Source of the DNA: a virus
Reading direction: 5' to 3' (one strand)
Length of the DNA: 30,307 nucleotides
IMG/VR virus record: IMGVR_UViG_3300030055_000357
Coordinates: 1-30,307 of that record
Below, piece by piece: positions 14,768 through 23,872 of this stretch. Within the stretch, counting starts at the first letter, position 1. Each line of letters begins with the position of its first letter. A model generated the notes under the pieces. The model had not been told where the DNA came from. It made no database searches and saw nothing but the letters and a program-made list of their open reading frames with translations. A program made the position numbers and the translations under genes.

Positions 14768-15954
14768 TGAACACATTAGAACTATTAGACAAAAAGGATC
14801 AACTAAAGAAAAGAGCGCAGGAACTTGTATCTGGTGCAGAGAAAGAAACCAGAAAGCTGAATGAAGCAGAGAATACACAATTTGACAATATAACCAAAGA
14901 GTTGGGAGATATTGATACAGAGATCAGAAAGATTGAAGAAGAGAACAAGAAAAACCTTAATAAAGTAAACACTCAAACTAAAACTATGAAAGAGAAATTT
15001 TCATTAATTAAAGCCATTAATGACGTTGCGAACAACAGACAACTAGACGAAAGAGCACAAGAAATAACCAATGAAGGTATTGCTGAGTTTAGAAAAGCAG
15101 GACAAAACTACTCAGGTCAAATTGTATTGCCTGTTGAACAAAGAGCAGCAATAACATCCACTGTTGCAACGGCAGGGCAAGAAGTTATAGCAGAAGATAA
15201 ATTAGACATATTAGAACCGCTTAGAGCCAATTTAGTAATGGTACAAGCAGGTGCAACCTATCTTTCAGGATTAACAGGCAATGTTTCTATTCCTGCTTAT
15301 TCAGGAAGTAATGTTTCTTGGGCTGGTGAAACTGAAGGTGCTGGTGATGGTGCTGGAACATTTAGTGAAGTTACTTTGGAACCTAAAAGATTAACCGCCT
15401 ATATTGATGTATCCAAACAATTCTTAATACAAGAATCTCTTAGTGCAGAAGAAATGCTTACAAGAGATATTGTCAATGCAATCTCAAACAAATTAGAAGC
15501 AACCATCTTAGGTTCAGATGCAGGAAGTACTACAAAACCTGCCGGATTATTTAATGGAGTAACAGCAGAAACAGCCACTATTAACTATGCCAATATAGTT
15601 GAGATGGAAACAGAATTGGAAACAGCAAATGTAAATGGCAATAAAGTATTTATACTTTCCCCATCTGCAAAAGGTGAATTGAAAACTACTCTTAAAGCTT
15701 CAGGCGTTTCAGGTTACTTGATGGAAGACAATGAGGTTAATGGATATAACGTTTTATCTACCTCAGCCGTAACTTCCAAAGGTCTTGTTTTCGGATGTTT
15801 TGAAGATTATGTAATAGGACAATGGGGCGGTATTGATTTAACTGTTGACCCTTATACACAAGCAGGAAACGGTAAAGTAAGATTGGTTATCAATGCTTAT
15901 TTTGATGCCAAACCTAGAAGAACAGAATCTTTCCAAAAAGCCATTTTAGCATAA
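14767..15954 (+). CDS. Major capsid protein, HK97 fold
   Basis: This 395-residue shell protein begins with a charged coiled-coil delta domain (roughly 1-75) that acts as internal scaffold and is removed by the protease just upstream. The HK97-fold body follows: VLPVEQRAAITSTV, the E-loop and spine region with WAGETEGAGDGAGTFSEVTL, TAYIDVSKQFLIQES, and the A-domain with SAKGELKTTLK, then FGCFEDYVIGQWGGIDLTV and the terminal NAYFDAKPRR. The frame also allows a TTG one codon earlier (14764), but the ATG at 14767 overlapping the protease stop is the better start. Cleavage probably falls between the coiled coil and about residue 110; the exact site is not visible. Confidence 0.93.
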   Translation: MNTLELLDKKDQLKKRAQELVSGAEKETRKLNEAENTQFDNITKELGDIDTEIRKIEEENKKNLNKVNTQTKTMKEKFSLIKAINDVANNRQLDERAQEITNEGIAEFRKAGQNYSGQIVLPVEQRAAITSTVATAGQEVIAEDKLDILEPLRANLVMVQAGATYLSGLTGNVSIPAYSGSNVSWAGETEGAGDGAGTFSEVTLEPKRLTAYIDVSKQFLIQESLSAEEMLTRDIVNAISNKLEATILGSDAGSTTKPAGLFNGVTAETATINYANIVEMETELETANVNGNKVFILSPSAKGELKTTLKASGVSGYLMEDNEVNGYNVLSTSAVTSKGLVFGCFEDYVIGQWGGIDLTVDPYTQAGNGKVRLVINAYFDAKPRRTESFQKAILA

Positions 15955-15958
15955 GCAT

Positions 15959-16264
15959 ATGTATATCACACTTGAAAAAGCTAAACAGCATTTGATAGTG
16001 GATATGGATTTTACAGAGGATGATTCATACATAGAAGATTTGATCAAGGTCGCTGAGGATGCTGTTACGCAGCATTTGAATGTAACCTCATTGAGTGAAC
16101 AGGAAGTAGATGGTCAATTGCCATCTGCTATCCTTCACGCAATATTGTTAATGATCGGTAATCTTTATGCAAACAGGGAACCAGTAGCCTTTACTGCTGT
16201 AAACAAATTACCTCTGTCTTATGAATATCTTATAAGCTTATATAAACACTATCAAACCACTTAA
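15959..16264 (+). CDS. Head-tail connector, gp6-like
   Basis: The 101-residue helical protein attaches below the portal to form the first connector ring. It begins YITLEKAKQHLIVDMDFTED, continues DDSYIEDLIKVAEDAVTQHL (about 21-40), then LPSAILHAILLMIGNLYANRE, the pattern of HK97 gp6 / SPP1 gp15-type connectors (four helices with the conserved AxLLLIGxLYxNRE-like helix). Position immediately after the capsid gene is the standard one. Confidence 0.85.
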   Translation: MYITLEKAKQHLIVDMDFTEDDSYIEDLIKVAEDAVTQHLNVTSLSEQEVDGQLPSAILHAILLMIGNLYANREPVAFTAVNKLPLSYEYLISLYKHYQTT

Positions 16265-16267
16265 CGT

Positions 16268-16588
16268 ATGAGAGCAGGATTATTAAGAGAAACTATCACT
16301 ATACAGCAGCCTGTTATTGAAAAGGATGAATATGGATCAGGTAATAATAGTTGGAAAGATCTGATTAGAACAAGGGCACAGGTTACTTATAAATCTGGTG
16401 ACAAAATCAATCAGAATAACGAAATTATAAATACCAACAACATCATTTTTACCATTAGATCATATCACCAGATAAGCGATACTTACAGGATTCTTTACAA
16501 GGGAAAGAAATACAGAATCCTGTTCATAAAAGTGGAATCCTATAACAAACAATCAATTACAATAACAGCGGAAATAATCAATGAATGA
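16268..16588 (+). CDS. Head closure protein / head-tail adaptor
   Basis: The 106-residue beta-barrel protein seals the connector after packaging. It starts MRAGLLRETITIQQPVIEKD, then YGSGNNSWKDLIRTRAQV, and carries IIFTIRSYHQISDTYRILYK (about 58-77) and the closing strand GKKYRILFIKVESYNKQSIT. This is the SPP1 gp16-like order (RDRVTIQ..., W, ARV..., FxIRY...I.....I.Y.G..Y.I). Overlaps the next gene by eight bases (ATGAATGA). Confidence 0.85.
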   Translation: MRAGLLRETITIQQPVIEKDEYGSGNNSWKDLIRTRAQVTYKSGDKINQNNEIINTNNIIFTIRSYHQISDTYRILYKGKKYRILFIKVESYNKQSITITAEIINE

Positions 16589-17072
16589 CATAAAAGTCGA
16601 TGACAGGCATTTACTTGAAATGTTTTCCAGCCTTTCTTCTAAGAAGATGAAAAATACTTACAAGTCAGCTTTAAGCAAGGCTGCTAGGATTCTTGTAAAA
16701 CAAGCAAAGGATAATCTGAAAAAAGTTACTGCAAAGTTTAATTCCAAAACCACCAATCTCAAAAACGGTTGGCACATTAAAACAAAGAAGAACGGTCAAA
16801 AGAAGATAGCAAGTTTACAGGATGGTATAAAATACAGAATAGAAGACGGTGCTCAAAGTGCTAAGGTTCATATTATGGGTGATTTCCGATTGAAGTTCTT
16901 TGAGAAAGGAACCAAAGAAAGAATACTTAAAAAGAATGGAGCCAAAAGAGGTAAGATAAATGGTTCTTATTTCTTTAAGTCCGCACAACAGGATAAAGAG
17001 CAGGAAATATTCAGCAATATAGAAAGGCTGATCAGCGAATCTATTCAAAGAACCGCAAACAGAAATAACTAA
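16581..17072 (+). CDS. HK97 gp10-family tail completion protein
   Basis: The 163-residue protein belongs to the neck/tail completion group. It begins MNDIKVDDRHLLEMFSSLSS, has KSALSKAARILVKQAKDNLK (about 24-43) and the hallmark RLKFFEKGTKER (about 104-115), followed by a basic segment (ILKKNGAKRGKINGSYFF). The high lysine and arginine content is usual. It sits between head closure and tail terminator as in other siphoviruses. Confidence 0.82.
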   Translation: MNDIKVDDRHLLEMFSSLSSKKMKNTYKSALSKAARILVKQAKDNLKKVTAKFNSKTTNLKNGWHIKTKKNGQKKIASLQDGIKYRIEDGAQSAKVHIMGDFRLKFFEKGTKERILKKNGAKRGKINGSYFFKSAQQDKEQEIFSNIERLISESIQRTANRNN

Positions 17073-17468
17073 ATGAGTTTACAAATAGGAAAAGTTATCT
17101 ATTCCTTACTTAATGCCAATGAGAATTTGGTAGCAAAAACGGGCAATAAGATTTTTCCTTTGATCTCTGAAATTGATACCACATTCCCCTTCATCATTTA
17201 TAAAAGAACCAGCGTAACACCGATTTACACGAAAGATTATCTGACAGAAGACGAACTTACGGTGGAAGTGGTGGTGGCTTCTGATAAATATAATGAAGCA
17301 GTGGAAATAGCAGATTTAGTAAGAGATTCTTTAGAAGGGAAAAAAGGTACATATTCTGATTTAACCATTAAGAGTATCAGAATGAAAGAAGCAGATGAAG
17401 ACTACACACAAGATACATTTATTCAAAATCTAAATTTTATTATTAAAGTATATGGCAAACGTAATTAA
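17073..17468 (+). CDS. Tail terminator protein (DUF3168-like)
   Basis: The 131-residue protein caps the tail tube and joins it to the head. LQIGKVIYSLLNANENLVA (2-20), KIFPLISEIDTTFPFIIYKR (about 25-44) and the late EADEDYTQDTFIQNLNFII (about 108-126) follow the DUF3168 pattern: helix, IxPxxxPxxxxFPFIVYxR, then the terminal beta strand. Its end overlaps the major tail protein start by 17 bases. Confidence 0.85.
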   Translation: MSLQIGKVIYSLLNANENLVAKTGNKIFPLISEIDTTFPFIIYKRTSVTPIYTKDYLTEDELTVEVVVASDKYNEAVEIADLVRDSLEGKKGTYSDLTIKSIRMKEADEDYTQDTFIQNLNFIIKVYGKRN

Positions 17469-17901
17469 TGGTAGTGATTTGATGTTATTTATTAATGGCA
17501 AGAGCTTGGCTTTTGCCACTTCACATAAACTATCAATCAGTGCAGATACAACAGAAACAAGCAGCAAAGATTCTTCTGGAAGTTGGACAACTAAGAAAGT
17601 AAAGAAACTTTCTTGGACAGCGTCTACAGAAAACCTCTATTCAGAGGATGGAGCTGGAGATAATTTTGATGACCTCTTTGATTTGATGATCGCTAAAGCA
17701 GAAATTTCAGCAGTATTTACAATAAAGAGTGATACGACAGAGGATGTCCCCACAACAGGATGGGCGACTACAGCAGGAAAAGGTTATACGGGAAAAGTAA
17801 TCATCACTTCATTGGAAGCAAATGCGCCCAACGATGAGAATGCTACTTATACCGCATCTTTTGAGGGAGTAGGTGCTTTGGCTCCAGTGGTCAAAGCCTA
17901 A
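17452..17901 (+). CDS. Major tail (tube) protein
   Basis: The 149-residue protein is the tail-tube subunit. NGSDLMLFINGKSLAFATSH (6-25) followed by KLSISADTTETSSKDSSGSW (26-45) is the typical start of TP901-1-like tube proteins, and the later YTGKVIITSLEANAPNDENA plus ATYTASFEGVGAL is the end of the beta barrel. The high expression expected for this subunit agrees with the strong hairpin immediately after its stop. Confidence 0.88.
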   Translation: MANVINGSDLMLFINGKSLAFATSHKLSISADTTETSSKDSSGSWTTKKVKKLSWTASTENLYSEDGAGDNFDDLFDLMIAKAEISAVFTIKSDTTEDVPTTGWATTAGKGYTGKVIITSLEANAPNDENATYTASFEGVGALAPVVKA

Positions 17902-17908
17902 TAGATTT

Positions 17909-17945
17909 GCCCTTTATGCTTAGGCATAAGGGGCATTTATTTTTA
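17909..17945 (+). terminator. Hairpin terminator or attenuator after the major tail gene
   Basis: GCCCTTTATGC (17909-17919) pairs with GCATAAGGGGC (17924-17934), 11 pairs including one G-T, with a 4-base loop, followed by ATTTATTTTT. It probably lowers transcription into the chaperone and tape-measure genes relative to the tube gene. Confidence 0.75.
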
Positions 17946-17961
17946 ATACACAAAACAGACT

Positions 17962-18264
17962 ATGACAATACAAATACAAGAAGAAAGTTATTCTATCAAA
18001 TATACCTTAAGAGCCTTATTCATTTATGAAAAGATCACAGGAAAAACCTTTAAAATGGAAACCTCATTAGATCAATATATCTTTTTCTACTGTTTGGCTT
18101 TAGCTAACAATCCAGATAAGCCCTTAACGTTTGAAACGTTCATTAATGCCTGTGACAACAGCCCTAAGATTGTAGCAGATTTTCAGAAATTACTTATGGA
18201 TGAAATGCAGCAACAGGCAGCATTTATGAAAGACGAACAGGGAGAGATAAAAAAAAAGAAATAA
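17962..18264 (+). CDS. Tail assembly chaperone, short (gpG-like) product
   Basis: The 100-residue protein is the short form of the tail assembly chaperone that coats the tape measure. It begins MTIQIQEESYSIKYTLRALF and contains IYEKITGKTFKM and a helical FETFINACDNSPKIVADFQK block before a lysine-rich end (EIKKKK). It lies between the major tail and tape-measure genes, where almost all siphoviruses encode this pair. The last codons contain nine consecutive A residues (18249-18257), giving a slippery site, so part of the ribosomes should continue in the -1 frame to make the longer product. Confidence 0.82.
   Translation: MTIQIQEESYSIKYTLRALFIYEKITGKTFKMETSLDQYIFFYCLALANNPDKPLTFETFINACDNSPKIVADFQKLLMDEMQQQAAFMKDEQGEIKKKK
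18252..18258 (+). other. Programmed -1 ribosomal frameshift site, A AAA AAG
   Basis: In the chaperone frame the codons here are AAA (18253-18255) and AAG (18256-18258), preceded by A18252. This is the classic A AAA AAG slippery heptamer, six bases before the TAA stop (18262-18264 starts four bases after it). After slipping back one base, reading continues at GAA 18258 into the open frame that ends at 18584. Confidence 0.85.
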
Positions 18265-18584
18265 GTATCAGTGATCTTTACTGTCTGCTGGTGATTGAAA
18301 ACGGCTTTGATCCTGAATACGTGCTGGACAAAATGCAGATGTATGAAGTAAGGGCTGTACTTGAAAATCTCTTTAGACGAAATAAAGACGGATGGGAACA
18401 AGTCAGATTCATAGCCTATCTGATTGCACAGGTAAACAGCACTAAAAAGATCAAGCCTTCCGATATACTAAAATTCGCTTGGGATGATGCTTCTACAGAA
18501 GATTCCAATACTCACATCTCAGAAGAAGATATAGCCAGACTAAAGGAAAAATCCAATAAACTAATCAATACACAGAACACATAA
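18258..18584 (+). CDS. Tail assembly chaperone, frameshifted extension (gpT-like part of gpGT)
   Basis: This -1-frame segment has no good start of its own (first possible is GTG 18291, inside a well-formed helix), but is open from the slippery site onward: EISISDLYCLLVIENGFD, then YVLDKMQMYEVRAVLENLF and GWEQVRFIAYLIAQVNSTKK. Joined at A AAA AAG it gives a fusion of about 207 residues. The long form binds the tape measure and recruits tube subunits in the phage lambda model of gpG/gpGT. The motif KDGWEQVRFIAYL with a polar NST end is of the type seen at this position in Bacteroidales phages. It stops one base before the ATG of the tape-measure gene. Confidence 0.8.
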   Translation, partial: EISISDLYCLLVIENGFDPEYVLDKMQMYEVRAVLENLFRRNKDGWEQVRFIAYLIAQVNSTKKIKPSDILKFAWDDASTEDSNTHISEEDIARLKEKSNKLINTQNT

Positions 18585-18585
18585 T

Positions 18586-21486
18586 ATGGCAGATTTAGTA
18601 ACTAGACTACTATTAAACAGCACACAATTTGACAGCAATATAACAAAATCAACAGCAGAGATAAAACAATTTAAAGGCGTAGCAGAATCAGCAGGTAAGA
18701 ATGTCGGTACAGTATTAGGTTCCGCAGGTTTTGGCGGTTTATTAAAGTTCGGAAGCATTGCAGGGATACTAACAACCGTAGGCGGTGCAATGCAAGAATC
18801 AGTAGAAGGAGCTGCTGAGTTTGAAAAGTCATTATCAGGACTGCACGCTTTAACGGGAATGACTGGAAACGATTTGGAATACCTTAAAAAATCAGCTATA
18901 GAATTAAGCTCCACCACTACACAATCGGCATCCGATATAGTAGACGCTTATACGCTTATCGGTAGCCAAATGGCTGAATTATTACAACACAAGGAATCTC
19001 TTACAGCCGTAGCCAAAGCGGCAATCACATTGGCAGAAGCCGCAGGAATGGCTGTGCCAGATGCCGCAAAAGCATTGACAACCTCCTTAAACCAGATGGG
19101 ACAAGGAGCAGGACACGCAAACGAGTATATTAATATATTGGCAGAAGCCAGTAAAGAAGGTTCAGCCGAAATTCCTTATTTAGCGTCTGCATTGGAAAAG
19201 TCTGGTGGTGCTGCATCATCAGTAGGAGTAAAATTTAATGAGTTGGTCGGTAGTATAGAAGCCATTGCTCCTAAAATATCAGAAGCCAGCGAAGCAGGCA
19301 CTAACCTTAGAAATATATTCCTTACATTAGAATCTTCCACCGACCAGAAATTAAAGCCGTCTGTGGTCGGATTTACACAGGCTTTACAGAACCTGTCAGC
19401 GATGGGATTGAATGCTACAGGTATGACACAGATGTTCGGTAAAGAAAACGTAACAGCAGCTTTAGCCCTAGTAAATGCAAAGGATACAGCCATACAGCTT
19501 TCTAAGTCAATTATTGGAACCTCTACAGCAGAAGAACAGGCAATGATCAATACCGACAATTTTAAAGGTTCTGTAGAAAAATTAAGTAATTCGTGGAAAA
19601 GTTTTTTGTTGGACATAAATAGTTCAAACGGTCTTCTAAAAACGGTTATAGATAATTTGAATGTCTTTGTTCATTTTATGGATGAAATATACAAAGGGAA
19701 TTGGAAAGATTTGAATTTTGATTTGAATAGTTATGCCAATAGTTCCGCATCAGAATATTTACAAAGGGAAGAAAAAACAATTATCAATGTCCATAAGCAA
19801 TATGATTCTTTAGTTGCCGGATTTGTCAAAGGTGGAAAGACACAACGACAAGCGTTAAAGGCTGCTTATAATGAAATGATGAATGTATATAAGAATCCTA
19901 AGATGCTTGTAACACCCAATGCAAAAATACGGAAAACAGAAATAAGTAAATATTCCAATGAACAATATCAAAAGCTCTATGAAGATGCACATCCTAAAGT
20001 AACTATTCAGACAGGAAACAATGGCACATCATCCACTAAAAGCAATAAAAAAGTTGCAAAAACGATAGAGGAGGAATACGATGATGCCCTGAAAAAATTG
20101 GAAGCAAAGAAACAGCTAAAGATAAAAGCAGGATTGAATACGGATGCCATAGATGCCCAAATAGAAAAGACGCAAGCGAAGTTAGATAAATTCAAACTTA
20201 AAATGATTGATGATTCTTCTTATGAAGGTTTGAAGAAAAAACTATCACAGCTTCAGGAAATACAGACTAGAGTAAAAACAAAAGTGGATTGGAATAATTT
20301 ACAGGCTCAAATAGACAAGGTTCAAAGTAAAATCTCTGAGATAGACGGTACTGTCTATATAAAACTTGAAAAAGGTTCAGAAGCGGATTTGAAACAACAA
20401 CTTTCAGATGTGGAATCACAGATGGAAAATACTGATAGTATTTCAGTAAAAATGCAATTATCCGTTAAGAAAGAAGACTTGAAAGATCAGTTGAAGAATA
20501 CGGATCAATTGATGGAACCCATATCTAAGCCAGTAAAGAAGAGTGTGGATACCACTTTCAACTATTCCAATACAAAGTCTGCAAATTTAAAAGAAGAATA
20601 TGAAGCAGAAAAAGACTACCTCAAATCAATGTCTGAATACAATAAAGAGGCAGGTTCAAAATTTAAATATTCCAATGAAGCCATAGAGAAGCAAACAAAT
20701 TTGGTACAGGATTTAGACAAGCAATGGAAATCCTCAAAATTGACGGAAGAAGTGAAGAAATATCAAACTGAAGTTGATAATCTGAAATATGAATCCATTG
20801 TTAGTAGTGTGTCAACCTTATCAAGTGTAGCTAATTCTTGGAAGTCTTTAGGTGAAACATTAAGTGGAGATGCAGATGGTTTTGATAAAGTAACGGCTGT
20901 GATCAATGCAATGATTACGACATCCGATGGAATAAAAGGAATCATAGAATTATTTGATAATCTAACTAAAACGACCCAATTACTGACCACTGCTAAGGCT
21001 GCACAAACTACAGTAGATGCAACCAATACAGCCACACAGGTAGCAGATAGTACAGCAGCTACCACCGCATCATTGGCACAGGCAGCCATAGAAACGGCTA
21101 CAGCTTCTGAACTTTCAGGTATGTATTTAGGATTGGCTGCTGCTAAGACATTTGCAGCACACGCCTATATTCCTTTTGTTGGAACCGCTTTAGCAGCAGG
21201 ATTTATTGCCCAGCAACAAGCAGGGGCAATAGCAGCAGCCATTCCTAAATTTGCAGATGGAGGTATCGTTTCAGGTTCGTCATATTTCGGCGATAAGCTA
21301 ATTGCCAGAGTAAATAGCGGTGAGATGATATTGAACGGTACACAACAGAATAATCTATTTAAGATACTGGATAAAGGAACTGGCACACAGGATTCCAGTT
21401 ACAATAATGTAACCTTCACTATTAGAGGAAAAGATTTGATGGGAACATTGGAAAATTATAGCAACAAAATGAGCAAAATAAAATAA
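18586..21486 (+). CDS. Tail tape measure protein, TP901 family
   Basis: This 966-residue protein sets tail length and helps DNA entry. The N-terminal part (about 75-260) is the TP901 core: FEKSLSGLHALTGMTGNDLE, STTTQSASDIVDAYTLIGSQ, NQMGQGAGHANEYINILAEA and GVKFNELVGSIEAIAPKISE. A lysine- and glutamine-rich coiled coil spans about 470-740. An alanine-rich hydrophobic stretch at about 850-895 (AKTFAAHAYIPFVGTALAAG) is a likely membrane-inserting part, followed by the common end FADGGIVSGSSYFGDKLIAR. By the lambda rule of about 0.15 nm per residue, the tail would be near 145 nm; this is an estimate. Confidence 0.93.
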   Translation: MADLVTRLLLNSTQFDSNITKSTAEIKQFKGVAESAGKNVGTVLGSAGFGGLLKFGSIAGILTTVGGAMQESVEGAAEFEKSLSGLHALTGMTGNDLEYLKKSAIELSSTTTQSASDIVDAYTLIGSQMAELLQHKESLTAVAKAAITLAEAAGMAVPDAAKALTTSLNQMGQGAGHANEYINILAEASKEGSAEIPYLASALEKSGGAASSVGVKFNELVGSIEAIAPKISEASEAGTNLRNIFLTLESSTDQKLKPSVVGFTQALQNLSAMGLNATGMTQMFGKENVTAALALVNAKDTAIQLSKSIIGTSTAEEQAMINTDNFKGSVEKLSNSWKSFLLDINSSNGLLKTVIDNLNVFVHFMDEIYKGNWKDLNFDLNSYANSSASEYLQREEKTIINVHKQYDSLVAGFVKGGKTQRQALKAAYNEMMNVYKNPKMLVTPNAKIRKTEISKYSNEQYQKLYEDAHPKVTIQTGNNGTSSTKSNKKVAKTIEEEYDDALKKLEAKKQLKIKAGLNTDAIDAQIEKTQAKLDKFKLKMIDDSSYEGLKKKLSQLQEIQTRVKTKVDWNNLQAQIDKVQSKISEIDGTVYIKLEKGSEADLKQQLSDVESQMENTDSISVKMQLSVKKEDLKDQLKNTDQLMEPISKPVKKSVDTTFNYSNTKSANLKEEYEAEKDYLKSMSEYNKEAGSKFKYSNEAIEKQTNLVQDLDKQWKSSKLTEEVKKYQTEVDNLKYESIVSSVSTLSSVANSWKSLGETLSGDADGFDKVTAVINAMITTSDGIKGIIELFDNLTKTTQLLTTAKAAQTTVDATNTATQVADSTAATTASLAQAAIETATASELSGMYLGLAAAKTFAAHAYIPFVGTALAAGFIAQQQAGAIAAAIPKFADGGIVSGSSYFGDKLIARVNSGEMILNGTQQNNLFKILDKGTGTQDSSYNNVTFTIRGKDLMGTLENYSNKMSKIK

Positions 21487-21487
21487 T

Positions 21488-23872
21488 ATGTACAAACTTA
21501 GGTATTATTCAGACTTTAATGACATAGATAATAACGATTTAAGAATCGAAATATACAAAGACACGGATGAAGCAGTATCAGCAGAAGAATTATTACTTTC
21601 TGCTGATGCCGTATCAATAGAATACAAATCAGATGATCTATTCAAGTCTTTAAAGCAAAGCGGTTGTAGTGTAAACGTATTTACAAAGAATGTACTTACG
21701 GAACTCTACACAGGAAAGATCAATGAAATAATTATTAAGATATATAGAAATGGTACATTCTTCTGGTATGGTTATTTGACACCCAATGTTTATTCTTCTG
21801 AATTTTCTTCTGATTATGATTTGTTGAGTTTGGAGTTTATAGATACGATTGCACAGTTAGATAATATCAAATATGCGTATATAGATGGCACACAAAATAT
21901 ACAAAGTTTTTACAGCATTATCACCTCCATATTGGATAAGATAGACAAATACAAAGTGATCAATAAGATTTATCTTCATAAGTCGCTTTCTATTACAGAG
22001 AATCAAACACCTATCTATGATCTGCTTAATTCGTTGCTGATTCAGGAAAGAAATTTCTTTGACGAAGAAGATGATGAAGATGACAATGCAGAAACAGGCA
22101 AAGAAGTAATGACTGATCTAATATCATACTTGGGAATGTCTATTGTACAATTTAAGGATGCTTTCTACATATTGGATTATACTGCATTGAAATCTGAAAA
22201 CTATGATTTTCTAGTCTATGACAGGACAGGAACTGCACCAGAATCCATCACCTTGACACCTGATGTCAGAACAGTAGAGAATATCGGCATTTATAAAGCA
22301 GATGCTTCCATCAGTTTGGGAGATGTTTATAAGAAAGTAAAAGTAATAGGCAACAATAATCCAGTGGGAACATTAATACCTACAGTCTTTGATGATGATA
22401 ATTTGGTGAATCAGAATACGGATGTAAACAAATACGATAAAAAAAGTGTAGACAAATATATCTTTCTGATTGCCTATTTAAAAGCGAAAGCGAATTGGAT
22501 AACAGCTAATAATGTCTATAGTTTTAATAGTACCACACTTCAATATGCAAACAATCCTCTAGCAGAAATTACAGTGGAGAATGTAGATACTATTTCTTCT
22601 GGCTCATTCTTTCAGAGAGAAGACAGTTATAAGTATTTGGACAGTGAAGGCGCAGCTATAGAGAATGCAGAGCCCAGTTCATTATCGTGGACAGATTATC
22701 TGACATTCGTAAATAACGGTACAACAATGACAGAAAATTTAAATATAGTAAATGGTGATCCCTGTTTAAAATTGTCTACAAAGAACTATTCAGTTATACA
22801 AGGAGGTTATTTGATTATCAATTTAAGTTACAAGCTTTCTACCAATAGCCTTTCTAATGATTCCATTGCATCAGACAATGCAGATGCTGTTTATTACAGT
22901 GGACAATATAGCGACCGAAGTAAATACTCTGGGCAATTTGGTACGGGAAATGGTTATGATCATACCAATTTCAGATGTTTCTTAAAAATCGGTGATTACT
23001 ATTATACTGGTAGCGAATGGAAGCCTTATTCTGATTATACAAGCCATCTTACGGATTATATAAAAGCCACAGGACAAGGTACTGTAAACGGTGAGTATAA
23101 ATTCTGGATTTCAAATACTGATGGAACAAAGACTTACATAACCAGAGCAGAGTATAATAAAATCTATTTGATGGATAATTTCTGGCTGGTGCATAAAAAT
23201 AGTGACGGTGATAAAATCAAAGATGAATGGAAAACACTAACCAATCAAGTAAGTTACACTTATAATCTGGCAGAATCCAGTGATGGAGTATTAATAAGTT
23301 TACCCGATTTCCCTTTATGTGGAAATGTTGAATTCATCCTTTATGTACCTGAGAATTTGGGTAAAGCACAAAATTACAGGACTGATAAAACAGAGGATTA
23401 CACTAAAGCGACTTATTGCCATATCAAGGCATTAACCGTAAAATGTGCCAATAGCAAGAATTATACCGATATATTCAATCAAAAAGAATATGATGCAGAT
23501 ACACTATTTACCAATGTTGTAGATGATGACTATGTAACAGAATTAGATGATCTTACTTTAAAAGTAAATACCTATACAAGTAAGGCTACCTCTTATTCCT
23601 ATGTAATTCAAAAAGGTGGAACTTATACTTATTCCTTTGCTGATACTTTATTGGGTGTGGAAGGAGAGAAGAAACAAGAAGAACGGATTATACAAAAATA
23701 TGTAGATCATTACTCCACACCAAAATTTATCTATGAAAACAACCTGATCAATAATGATTTGAAACTATATACTAAGATTCACGAAAAGACTTTAGATACT
23801 GATATGGTAATAGATTCTATCACTTATGATCTTAGTACGAATTCTGCTACAGTAAAAGCAATACAACTATGA
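21488..23872 (+). CDS. Distal tail / tail hub protein of Bacteroidales siphoviruses
   Basis: The 794-residue protein lies directly after the tape measure, where distal tail and hub proteins are encoded. Its N-terminal 130 residues (RIEIYKDTD, ADAVSIEYKSDDLFKSLKQS, LYTGKINEIIIKIYRNGTFF, FWYGYLTPNVYSSEF) resemble a Dit-like beta domain. A middle segment has a strikingly acidic run, FFDEEDDEDDN (190-200), then VMTDLISYLGMSIVQFKDAF (about 205-225), which looks like the hub-domain pattern. The C-terminal half is Tyr-, Asn- and Thr-rich beta structure, possibly carbohydrate-facing. The acidic run may bind metal. It overlaps the tail-fibre ATG as ATGA. The role is from position and fold guesses; no peptidoglycan hydrolase motif was seen. 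Confidence 0.65.
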   Translation: MYKLRYYSDFNDIDNNDLRIEIYKDTDEAVSAEELLLSADAVSIEYKSDDLFKSLKQSGCSVNVFTKNVLTELYTGKINEIIIKIYRNGTFFWYGYLTPNVYSSEFSSDYDLLSLEFIDTIAQLDNIKYAYIDGTQNIQSFYSIITSILDKIDKYKVINKIYLHKSLSITENQTPIYDLLNSLLIQERNFFDEEDDEDDNAETGKEVMTDLISYLGMSIVQFKDAFYILDYTALKSENYDFLVYDRTGTAPESITLTPDVRTVENIGIYKADASISLGDVYKKVKVIGNNNPVGTLIPTVFDDDNLVNQNTDVNKYDKKSVDKYIFLIAYLKAKANWITANNVYSFNSTTLQYANNPLAEITVENVDTISSGSFFQREDSYKYLDSEGAAIENAEPSSLSWTDYLTFVNNGTTMTENLNIVNGDPCLKLSTKNYSVIQGGYLIINLSYKLSTNSLSNDSIASDNADAVYYSGQYSDRSKYSGQFGTGNGYDHTNFRCFLKIGDYYYTGSEWKPYSDYTSHLTDYIKATGQGTVNGEYKFWISNTDGTKTYITRAEYNKIYLMDNFWLVHKNSDGDKIKDEWKTLTNQVSYTYNLAESSDGVLISLPDFPLCGNVEFILYVPENLGKAQNYRTDKTEDYTKATYCHIKALTVKCANSKNYTDIFNQKEYDADTLFTNVVDDDYVTELDDLTLKVNTYTSKATSYSYVIQKGGTYTYSFADTLLGVEGEKKQEERIIQKYVDHYSTPKFIYENNLINNDLKLYTKIHEKTLDTDMVIDSITYDLSTNSATVKAIQL

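Noticed and set aside
18291-18584. Independent gene starting at GTG 18291
   Set aside because: The frame is open back to the A AAA AAG slip site and fits the standard gpG/gpGT arrangement.
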